33,923 nucleotides of DNA, from contig DAOVTB010000021.1 in the NCBI GenBank assembly GCA_030633305.1, positions 1 through 33,923 of the forward strand, read 5' to 3'. Below the pieces are notes generated by a model. The model saw only the letters and a list, made by a program, of their open reading frames with translations, ran no database searches and was not told the origin of the DNA. This DNA is from Candidatus Muiribacteriota bacterium. Lineage in GTDB: Bacteria > Muiribacteriota > DAOVTB01. The translations under genes were made by a program, and so were the position numbers. Below are positions 1 to 7,281 of this stretch, piece by piece (the stretch's first letter is position 1; every line of letters starts with the position of its first letter).

Positions 1-1397
1 ACTGCAGATGTAGCATGATTTTCAACTCCGAAATTTGGACTGAAGATGACCATTATTGCATCACCTATGAACTTATTGATGAGACCTAAATTAGCATGAA
101 TCGGCTTTACCATGTATGAAAAATATAAATTTAAAAATTCAACTAATTCAGTAGGATTGAGTTTTTCAGAAAATGGAGTGAAATTCCTGATATCAGAGAA
201 TAGTACAGTAGCGTTGATTACTTCACTTATCAAATTTGCTTTTTCTGTTTCGATTATTTTATTGGCAATTTCTTCTGAAACAAATTTTCCGAATTTTGCT
301 TTAATGTTCTTCTGCTCAATAAGACTATCCAGCATGGTGTTTAAATGTCCATTAAGTTGACCTATTTCATCTGTATAGAGAACAGGCATTTTACAATCCA
401 GCTGATTTTGACTGACAAGTTTCATACGACCAATAAGTCCATTAATTGGTTTTTGAATACCGGATCTGAAAGAAATAATTGTTATAACTTGAGCTATGAA
501 AAAATATGCCCCAATTATTATCATGAAAAGAAGTGGTATAAGCAGGTTTATGTTTTGTAGAATATAAAGACTGTTATAATTACCTCTGATTAGATTTTCG
601 TTAAATGAAAGAGGGATAAAAATTCCAAGTAAAGTTGGAACAACCCCAAGAGATATAATCATCAAGGTGATTCTACAAGTCAAAGTAATTGGAATTCCTT
701 TTTTTAGAGAATATGGTTTATTTTTTTTGAAATATGGCAAAGCTATATTATTGTTTATATATCTTAAAAGTAGAGTAATATAAAAAAAACTTAAAAAACA
801 ACCAAATATTGCTGATGTTAAAGCATATAAAAGAATGACTCTTAAAGGAAGAACTTTGAAAACCACTTCATAAAAAAATAATTTTATACAAAGCATATAA
901 ATTGTTATAATCCATACGAAAATAAATAAAAAAATTGGTAGATTAACAATTCTGCTCTGGATTTTATCAAAAGCATTATATTTTTTTGAAAAATTATAAC
1001 GATAAATCGGGAACATCCAGAGGAATGTAATAAGTAAAAAAATACGAATATCTGTCAATAAATACAGGTATGGATAGTTCTTCCTTAAGCTGCTATTTCT
1101 TCCGGAAGTTAATCTGAATCGAAAATTTTTATTTGTATTTCCAAAACTCAATATTTTTAAAGAAAAAATATTTGGGAGCTTTGTTTTCTGTGATATATCT
1201 TCTCTTACTTTGAAGGTTTTGCCTGATTTAAGAGATGAAATACATTTATTAGTTTCCTGCCTTAGTAAATCTGGGTCAATCAATGTATAAGATTCAACAA
1301 AATCGACAAGAATAAGGCAAAAAACTATAGGAATTATTAAATATATATAAAATAAGGGATAAAGTTTTTTAATAAAAGCATAAATTTTTTTGAACAT
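1..1397 (-). CDS. Membrane class III adenylate/guanylate cyclase with HAMP domain (3' end cut by window edge)
   Basis: The minus-strand frame is open from an ATG at 1395-1397 to the window edge (465 codons seen), so the C-terminus is missing. It should make a cyclic nucleotide second messenger at the inner membrane. The N-terminal part holds about six hydrophobic segments with an extracytoplasmic stretch after the first. Around residue 300 a last membrane helix leads into a HAMP-like linker (PINGL, then YTDEIGQLNGHLNTM). The catalytic domain follows: LFSDIRNFT (first metal Asp near residue 401) and INKFIGDAIMVIF (second metal Asp near 446), both classic class III cyclase motifs. The residues that choose ATP or GTP lie beyond the edge, so substrate is unknown. 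There is no strong Shine-Dalgarno. The gene is divergent from the ATPase gene at 1564. Family call is secure; the sensed signal is not known. Confidence 0.9.
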   Translation of the reverse strand, partial: MFKKIYAFIKKLYPLFYIYLIIPIVFCLILVDFVESYTLIDPDLLRQETNKCISSLKSGKTFKVREDISQKTKLPNIFSLKILSFGNTNKNFRFRLTSGRNSSLRKNYPYLYLLTDIRIFLLITFLWMFPIYRYNFSKKYNAFDKIQSRIVNLPIFLFIFVWIITIYMLCIKLFFYEVVFKVLPLRVILLYALTSAIFGCFLSFFYITLLLRYINNNIALPYFKKNKPYSLKKGIPITLTCRITLMIISLGVVPTLLGIFIPLSFNENLIRGNYNSLYILQNINLLIPLLFMIIIGAYFFIAQVITIISFRSGIQKPINGLIGRMKLVSQNQLDCKMPVLYTDEIGQLNGHLNTMLDSLIEQKNIKAKFGKFVSEEIANKIIETEKANLISEVINATVLFSDIRNFTPFSEKLNPTELVEFLNLYFSYMVKPIHANLGLINKFIGDAIMVIFSPNFGVENHATSA

Positions 1398-1430
1398 GGT
1401 AAACTATCTTTGTCAATTTGAATGTGAATA

Positions 1431-1459
1431 ATTATATAATTAAACGTTTTAAAATGCAA
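1431..1459 (-). promoter_or_regulatory. Sigma70-type promoter for the cyclase gene
   Basis: On the minus strand, TTGCAT (1454-1459) and a perfect TATAAT (1431-1436) are separated by 17 bp. Transcription would start near 1424 and give a leader of about 27 nt before the ATG. This is pattern matching in AT-rich DNA. Confidence 0.5.
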
Positions 1460-1500
1460 TGTTTTATCGTACAGTCTTATTTTTTGTAGCCATAAATTTG

Positions 1501-1529
1501 TTGACAGAATAGCAATATATGAATATACT
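1501..1529 (+). promoter_or_regulatory. Sigma70-type promoter for the CpaF-like ATPase gene
   Basis: TTGACA (1501-1506), a 17-bp spacer and TATACT (1524-1529) make a near-consensus promoter. It lies about 35 bp before the ATG at 1564 and faces away from the divergent cyclase promoter. Confidence 0.65.
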
Positions 1530-1563
1530 AAAGTTTTAAAATATTAAAATAAATGAGGTCCAT

Positions 1564-4050
1564 ATGGATAAATTTCGTATAATCTTTAGCAAAAAAGAAG
1601 GGACGACAACTTCAATATTAAAACATGAGCTTTTAGCATTGGACTGTGATGTTTATGGATTTACTTCCACTGAAGATATAATTATCAAGGCAGGAAAACT
1701 TGAACCAAATCTTGTTCTTTTGCTTTATCAACATCCTACAATTGATGCTATTAGAGTCTGTCGTGAACTAAAGAAAAATGTTGATTTGTATTCAACCCCT
1801 GTTCTGATTATGAACAGGGAGAATGATGCTAAGATAAATCAGGAAATCACTGATGCTGGTGGTCTTGAAATTAAATACCAGAATGACCATTTTGAATCTG
1901 TAGTCAAGATAATCAAATATTTTATTTCAACAAAGATTCAGGAGTCAGATCTACGAAAAAGTGAAAAATCATTAGTTGAGAAAGTAACTTCAGGAAAAGA
2001 TGACTTGTTTGCATGGATGTACTGGTATGATTTTTGTAGTAAATTCCCTGCAATCCGCGAGTTAAAACGTTCATTATCTACTAAACTGCTCCATTTTCTT
2101 GATATGAAATATTCTAACAGGGATGAATATTTTTTTCATCAGGATGCAAAAGCACATAAAGCAATTGATAGTTTTAATAATATTAAGCTGGACTCAAAGA
2201 AACAATTAAAAATTTTGCTGAAAAAAGAATCTAAAAGGATCAGATTAACCCTACATCCAGTAACTGAGGACATGATATTGCACGATGTGACATATTCTCA
2301 TTTTGCGATGGGTCCCATTCAACCTTTGCTCAATGACATGAGGATAACAGATATCCTTGTCAGTAGATTTAATGATATATACATCGAGTTAAAGGGTAGG
2401 CTTGTAAAAACACCAGTCAGGTTTGATACTGAAGAACATTTGATGTTGATTGTCAGTCGTATTTTACGGTTTTCGGGAAAAGAACTTAACGAGGTAAAAC
2501 CATATGTTGAAACACGATTAAGAGATGGATCAAGAATCTCTGCAACTCTTCCACCATTATCAATTCATGGGGCTACTCTGACAATTCGTAAATTTGTTGT
2601 TCCACAACTTGATTTCGAAGATCTTGTAAGATACGAGACTATGAACATGGAGATCGCAGTTTGCCTTGATCTTTTTATAAAATCAGGTTTGAATCTTATC
2701 GTCAGCGGTTCTACAGGCGCAGGAAAGACAACACTTTTGAATCTTTTAGCATCCTGTGTACCACTTAATGAACGAATTATTACTGTGGAAGATACTGCAG
2801 AGCTTAAGATAAAACACAGGGAAGTTATTCCTGATCTTATTGGAAGACTGGACAAGGAAGAACTGATTCCTGCTGAAAATATGGAATGTTTTGAAACCAG
2901 GTTTTCAAAATCTGAAAAAATGACGTTGGGAATAAGAGAAATAATAAGGCTGGCTTTACGTAAAAGGCCAGACAGGATCATCATTGGAGAGGTCCGTGGA
3001 CCTGAAGCTCTTGATATGTTGAATGCTATGAATACAGGTCACCGTGGATGTCTTTCTACAATTCATGCTAATAATACTGAAGATCTTATGGTTCGTCTTG
3101 AAAATATGCTTATTGAAGCAAATCCAAATCTTCCTCTTCAATCTGTAGGTCGAATGATTGTTGCTGGATTGAACCTTGCTGTACAGATTGTGAAATTTCA
3201 TGATAACGTTAGACGAATTACCGAGATTACTGAGATTTATGGTTATGATAGAGAAACAAATAAAATACTTTTGAGACCGCTTTTTGTTTTTGATCCTGAA
3301 AATATAAACCAGTTTACAGTTAAACACGGACCATCTGAGAGGACAAAGTTTTTGATTGTAGAGTATTTGATGAAGACTGGAAGATATCACAAAAATTGGG
3401 ATAAAATCAGTTCAGATGATGAAATCAAGAGGATTTTTAGAGCACTTTTTAGAAGAAATTTTAAGATTTACTTTAGAAATTTTCATATGATTGGGAATAA
3501 TGGTGTTGAAAAAGAAAAGATATTCATGAAATGTTTTCATTATATGATTACTGAAATATATGGTAGTAATAAAACTCTTAGTATTGATCTTTATAAGAAA
3601 GGGAAAACTGTGACTGTTGAAATACCATATCATGAACTTGTTGATAATAGACTTATCAGGAGAATTTATCAGATCTCACGTTTGACTTTGGCTAATCGTC
3701 TTAAACTCAAGGGGAAAATAAACGATTTTGTTGTAAAAGGGAATATTGCAGAGTTTATCTTGTGGCAGGATGTTTTTCCTGTAGAATCTGAAAAAATGGG
3801 TAAATCAGAATACGTAGCTGAAGGATTCAGTAGTGAAGATATAATAAGCAGCTTTGAAAAAGCTTTGGCCGAGAGTTTTGAATCATTAAAAAATGATGTC
3901 AGTATTAACAAACTGGATAATATTGATAGCTTTCTCAGGTCAGAAAGGGTTAAACCAATGCTGCCATATCTACGACTTGCAATAGATCATGAGCAGGAAG
4001 GTCGTGGTCAGGTTACCTATAAGGATGTTTTGGAGACTAAGGATTTATAA
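1564..4050 (+). CDS. CpaF/TadA-like secretion ATPase with N-terminal pseudo-receiver and long C-terminal extension
   Basis: Type II/IV secretion-family ATPase, 828 aa; CpaF/TadA proteins of this family power pilus assembly or secretion from the cytoplasmic face of the inner membrane. Residues 1-120 look like a response-regulator receiver, but the segment that normally holds the phosphorylated Asp reads LVLLLYQHP, so it is probably a non-phosphorylated pseudo-receiver. The ATPase core has Walker A GSTGAGKT (382-389, K388), Walker B RIIIGEVRG (E476) and a His box STIHAN (H501). Between Walker A and B there is an Asp/Glu-rich insertion around 425-450. Residues beyond about 560 form a roughly 270-aa extension that I do not recognise; CpaF proteins are usually nearer 450-500 aa. 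A GAGG sits 6 nt before the ATG. No pilin, TadB/TadC or secretin gene is in the window, so its partner machine is unknown. The next gene starts 25 nt downstream and is probably co-transcribed. Confidence 0.85.
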   Translation: MDKFRIIFSKKEGTTTSILKHELLALDCDVYGFTSTEDIIIKAGKLEPNLVLLLYQHPTIDAIRVCRELKKNVDLYSTPVLIMNRENDAKINQEITDAGGLEIKYQNDHFESVVKIIKYFISTKIQESDLRKSEKSLVEKVTSGKDDLFAWMYWYDFCSKFPAIRELKRSLSTKLLHFLDMKYSNRDEYFFHQDAKAHKAIDSFNNIKLDSKKQLKILLKKESKRIRLTLHPVTEDMILHDVTYSHFAMGPIQPLLNDMRITDILVSRFNDIYIELKGRLVKTPVRFDTEEHLMLIVSRILRFSGKELNEVKPYVETRLRDGSRISATLPPLSIHGATLTIRKFVVPQLDFEDLVRYETMNMEIAVCLDLFIKSGLNLIVSGSTGAGKTTLLNLLASCVPLNERIITVEDTAELKIKHREVIPDLIGRLDKEELIPAENMECFETRFSKSEKMTLGIREIIRLALRKRPDRIIIGEVRGPEALDMLNAMNTGHRGCLSTIHANNTEDLMVRLENMLIEANPNLPLQSVGRMIVAGLNLAVQIVKFHDNVRRITEITEIYGYDRETNKILLRPLFVFDPENINQFTVKHGPSERTKFLIVEYLMKTGRYHKNWDKISSDDEIKRIFRALFRRNFKIYFRNFHMIGNNGVEKEKIFMKCFHYMITEIYGSNKTLSIDLYKKGKTVTVEIPYHELVDNRLIRRIYQISRLTLANRLKLKGKINDFVVKGNIAEFILWQDVFPVESEKMGKSEYVAEGFSSEDIISSFEKALAESFESLKNDVSINKLDNIDSFLRSERVKPMLPYLRLAIDHEQEGRGQVTYKDVLETKDL

Positions 4051-4075
4051 AACACTTTAATGTGGGTAATATTTT

Positions 4076-5863
4076 GTGATTGAAATTTACAAAGAACGTT
4101 TTGAAAAATATCAGATAGAATTAAAAAAAAAGGAAAAACGCCATCAGTTATTATCAATAATACGGATGGTGCTTTTTCTGTTTTCAGTTTTTTTTATTGT
4201 CTATCTAATCGAAAGTAGAAGTCATTATCTGAAATATTATTTGTTTTCTGCTACAGCCTTGTTCAGTATTATTTTCATAGTGCATGAAAAAGTAATAAGA
4301 AGAAAGGATTATTACAAAGCTCTTTGCGAGATCAACAGGATTGAAATAGATAAGTTACATGGACTTCATGGCGAATTATATCCTGGAACTGAATTTATGG
4401 ATTCGTCTCATCCTTATACCGTGGATCTGGACATTTTTGGACCAGGCTCACTTTATCAATATATTAACAGGGCACAAACATATCATGGGAAACTATGTCT
4501 TGCTGATTGGCTGAAAACTCCTGAAACAGAAATTGAGATCAAATGTCGCCAGGAAGCAGTTAAAGTTTTGAGTCAAAAAATAGACTGGAGACAGGAATTA
4601 GAGGTAATTGGTTTGCTTGAGAAAGAGTCTTCAAGAAATCCAACTGGTCTGTTAAAATGGTTAGCGCTTGAACCTATTCTTAATAATTCAAAAAGTATTA
4701 GAATTATAGTAAATCTGCTTAGATTGATGTTGCCAGTTACATATTTTTTATCATTTTTAGTTATTCCAGCCAGTATTCCATCATTATTTCTTATTATCAA
4801 TCTCCTTGTTATTTTATTCAGTGAAAAATATGTAGCTGAACTATATTCCAAAACATGTGGTATGGCTCGTACATTAAATACATATTTGAAATTGTTTGAA
4901 CATATTTCAAATGAAGATTTTGATTCTGAAAAACTGATCGATTTAAAAATGAAACTAATGAGTAATAACTATTGTGCCCCAGTTCATATTAAGAAACTGA
5001 CACGATTACTTGGCTGGCTGGATCTTCGTAAATCAATGATACATCTTCCTTTTAACTGGTTTTTTCTCTGGGATCTGTATTTTGTGAATTTACTTGAAAA
5101 ATGGAAATTGACCGTTGGAAATGATCTGGCTGGCTGGATAGAAATAATTGGTGAGTTTGAAACATTAAGTAGTTTATCATGTCTGTATTACGAAAACCCT
5201 GACTGGTGTTTTCCTGAAATAACTGATGGTTTTTTTAATTTTTCTGCCAAAAATCTTGGACATCCTCTGATTATAAAAGAAAAGCGGGTTTGTAATGATT
5301 ATAAGCAGGGAGATGACAATGTCGTAACGATAATTACTGGATCAAATATGTCTGGGAAGAGCACGTTTTTAAGGACTATAGGAGTGAATATGGTGTTGGG
5401 TTTATGTGGTGGTCCGGTGTGCGCGTCCTTGTGCAGTATGAGTCCGGTTTTTCTATATACTGGCATGAGTTCAAGAGATTCACTTGAAAAAGGAGTGTCA
5501 TCATTTTATGCAGAACTTGAAAGGATCAGGATGGTTTTAGATGCTATTGAATCAAAAAAAAATATATATATGCTTTTTGATGAGATTTTAAAAGGTACCA
5601 ATTCTGAAGACGGACACGCAGGTGCAGTTGCGCTTTTAGAGCAGTTAATCAAAGAAAAAGTATTTTGTATTATAGCAACTCATGATCTTAAGCTCGGAGA
5701 TTTGGAAAAAAGCTTTGAACAGAATGTAGCAAATTATTGTTTTAATGGAACTGTAAACGATGGACAGTTAGCTTTTGATTACAGTTTGACTGATGGGCTA
5801 TGTTCATGTAGGAATGCAATAGCTTTGATGCGTATAATGGGAATAAATATCCCTGAGTCCTGA
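4076..5863 (+). CDS. Membrane-anchored MutS-like ATPase
   Basis: A 595-aa protein whose C-terminal part is a MutS-type ABC ATPase: Walker A GSNMSGKST (422-430), then a segment SSRDSLEKGVSSFYAELER typical of MutS proteins, Walker B MLFDEILKGTN (D502, E503) and a following ATHD (H536). Unlike MutS it has no mismatch-recognition domain. It instead has two N-terminal hydrophobic helices (about 27-47 and 53-70) and a central hydrophobic pair (about 215-260). Similar membrane MutS-related proteins occur in Bacteroidetes and other lineages with no settled function, so repair activity should not be assumed. The start is GTG with a weak upstream GGGT. Its last codons and TGA stop lie inside the left arm of the foldback repeat at 5853-5973. 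It is likely co-transcribed with the ATPase gene ending at 4050. Confidence 0.8.
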   Translation: MIEIYKERFEKYQIELKKKEKRHQLLSIIRMVLFLFSVFFIVYLIESRSHYLKYYLFSATALFSIIFIVHEKVIRRKDYYKALCEINRIEIDKLHGLHGELYPGTEFMDSSHPYTVDLDIFGPGSLYQYINRAQTYHGKLCLADWLKTPETEIEIKCRQEAVKVLSQKIDWRQELEVIGLLEKESSRNPTGLLKWLALEPILNNSKSIRIIVNLLRLMLPVTYFLSFLVIPASIPSLFLIINLLVILFSEKYVAELYSKTCGMARTLNTYLKLFEHISNEDFDSEKLIDLKMKLMSNNYCAPVHIKKLTRLLGWLDLRKSMIHLPFNWFFLWDLYFVNLLEKWKLTVGNDLAGWIEIIGEFETLSSLSCLYYENPDWCFPEITDGFFNFSAKNLGHPLIIKEKRVCNDYKQGDDNVVTIITGSNMSGKSTFLRTIGVNMVLGLCGGPVCASLCSMSPVFLYTGMSSRDSLEKGVSSFYAELERIRMVLDAIESKKNIYMLFDEILKGTNSEDGHAGAVALLEQLIKEKVFCIIATHDLKLGDLEKSFEQNVANYCFNGTVNDGQLAFDYSLTDGLCSCRNAIALMRIMGINIPES

Positions 5864-5973
5864 TTGAGCGAATATTGAATTATTCAGTATCATTTCAGAC
5901 CTCAACGCACAATAGTGCGCCTCGGCCTACCCGGATACTGAATAATCCAATCTTCATCTCATTCAGAACGCAG
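5853..5973 (+). repeat. Foldback repeat copy R1 (about 121 bp) overlapping a stop codon
   Basis: The left arm reads CTGAGTCCTGATTGAG and the right arm CTCATTCAGAACGCAG, matching the arms of copies at 12520, 14667 and 26865. The TGA of the left arm is the stop codon of the MutS-like gene. Inside is a perfect 13-bp inverted repeat (ATTATTCAGTATC and its complement) and a central CGCAC/GTGCG hairpin. The centre sequence differs from the other copies, but the foldback character is kept. Confidence 0.85.
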
Positions 5974-6007
5974 GGAATAGGTGATAAAAGATAAATAAAA
6001 ACTGTAG

Positions 6008-6029
6008 GGACAGGCCCCTGTGCCTGTCC
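6008..6029. repeat. Perfect 8-bp-stem palindrome directly upstream of the radical SAM gene
   Basis: GGACAGGC (6008-6015) and GCCTGTCC (6022-6029) are exact complements around a CCCTGT loop. The element ends 9 nt before the ATG at 6039, in the place where a ribosome binding site would be, and no Shine-Dalgarno is visible otherwise. A hairpin here could restrict translation initiation. It is not followed by a U-tract, so it is not a standard terminator. Confidence 0.7.
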
Positions 6030-6038
6030 AATATTAAA

Positions 6039-7220
6039 ATGATCAACAAAAAATATATAACTATTAATACTGCTTTGAGAAAAAGCCAGATGCCATCTCC
6101 AATGTTTGCATGTAGATATAGTGTTTCTCCATATGTGGCTTGCCAGCATGCTTGTAAATACTGTGATGGCCGTGCAGAAAAATATTATGTTGAAGGTGAT
6201 TTTGAAAAGGACATAAAGATCCGAAAAAATCTTTGTAGCGTATTAGAATCAAATATTAAAAATATTCGTGAACCTGGAATAATTTCTATTGGTTCTGGAG
6301 TCAGTGACCCTTATCAACCAGTTGAGGAAGAAGAAAGTCTTATGAGGGGAGTTGCTGAAATAATCCAGACATCTTCTCTAGGAGCTGCAGTTTTAACAAA
6401 ATCTTCTCTTGTTCTCAGGGATTTGAAACTATGGGAAAAAGTGCATAAAAACAGTTCGTTTATATTAATGGTTTCTCTTACATCTATAGACTGTGAGACT
6501 ATGGAACTTATTGAACCCGGAGCATCAAATACCAAAAAAAGATTGGACGCTATAAAGCAATATAAAGATAAAAAGATGTATGTTGGAGTATTGGCAATGC
6601 CATTTCTACCATTTATCACAGATGGCGAGGAGAGTATTGGAAAACTTGGATCAGCTCTAAAATCAATTGGAGTGGATTTTGTAATTCCTGGAGGTTTAAC
6701 CCTTAGACCAGGCTGTCAAAAAGAAACATATTTTGAAATGATTTCAAGAAACTTTCCAGATTTAATTGATAAATATAAAGATCTTTATTGTGAAAATAGA
6801 CAGTCAGGATCTCCTAAACGTGATTATTCCCAATTATTGAATAAAAGGGTGAACAGGATATTTTCTGACTTGGAAATACCAATGGAAATTCCACATTATA
6901 TTTATAAAAATTCATTTCCACTTTATGATGAAATCTATATTCTTCTTCACCATATGGTTTCTCTTTACAGTAACAGGGGGATTGATATCGGAGCACTTAA
7001 AAAAGGTGTGTCTGGCTATTCAAAGTGGTTATATAATAGCAGAAAAAGTTTTAATCGGAATCGAAGAGAAAGTTACAAGACTTTTGAAAACAAATTCAAA
7101 CAGTTTATAATCAGCAAAGATTTCTATAAAATAATAGACAACAGAAAACTACGCGAATTTATCATTCAGGTTGTAATTGACAAAAGAGAATTCAATTATA
7201 ATACTTTAAAACTCATTTAA
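6039..7220 (+). CDS. Spore photoproduct lyase-like (SplB-family) radical SAM protein
   Basis: A 393-aa cytoplasmic radical SAM enzyme. The cluster-binding motif is CQHACKYC (C35, C39, C42), the CX3CX2C spacing of the family. Before it comes SPYVAC and after it the GISIGSGVSDPYQPVE stretch typical of the SplB-like group (COG1533), whose founding member repairs the spore photoproduct thymine dimer. Many members occur in bacteria that do not form spores and act on unknown substrates; nothing here indicates sporulation, so repair of UV lesions is only one possibility. Residues from about 250 on (charged, Tyr-rich) are less conserved. The ATG is preceded by a palindrome rather than a clear Shine-Dalgarno. 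The gene converges with the PHP/TPR gene ending at 7282. Confidence 0.8.
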   Translation: MINKKYITINTALRKSQMPSPMFACRYSVSPYVACQHACKYCDGRAEKYYVEGDFEKDIKIRKNLCSVLESNIKNIREPGIISIGSGVSDPYQPVEEEESLMRGVAEIIQTSSLGAAVLTKSSLVLRDLKLWEKVHKNSSFILMVSLTSIDCETMELIEPGASNTKKRLDAIKQYKDKKMYVGVLAMPFLPFITDGEESIGKLGSALKSIGVDFVIPGGLTLRPGCQKETYFEMISRNFPDLIDKYKDLYCENRQSGSPKRDYSQLLNKRVNRIFSDLEIPMEIPHYIYKNSFPLYDEIYILLHHMVSLYSNRGIDIGALKKGVSGYSKWLYNSRKSFNRNRRESYKTFENKFKQFIISKDFYKIIDNRKLREFIIQVVIDKREFNYNTLKLI

Positions 7221-7241
7221 GTAATTAACACGTAGAGCTAG

Positions 7242-7272
7242 TCCGTATTTTATCTGTGTTGAATTGTGGCTA
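7242..7272 (+). repeat. Degenerate TATCTGTGGC-type intergenic motif
   Basis: The 61-bp gap between convergent genes contains TTATCTGTGTT followed by TTGTGGCTAA. It resembles the motif at 32470-32500 and, on the other strand, at 12279-12311. It is the most decayed of the three. No convincing terminator hairpin is seen in the gap. Confidence 0.4.
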
Positions 7273-7281
7273 ATATATTTT

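Noticed and set aside
2565-2984. Minus-strand frame within the CpaF-like ATPase gene (and similar frames at 2956-3911)
   Set aside because: They lie antisense to a gene with clear motifs, have no Shine-Dalgarno and no recognisable domain.
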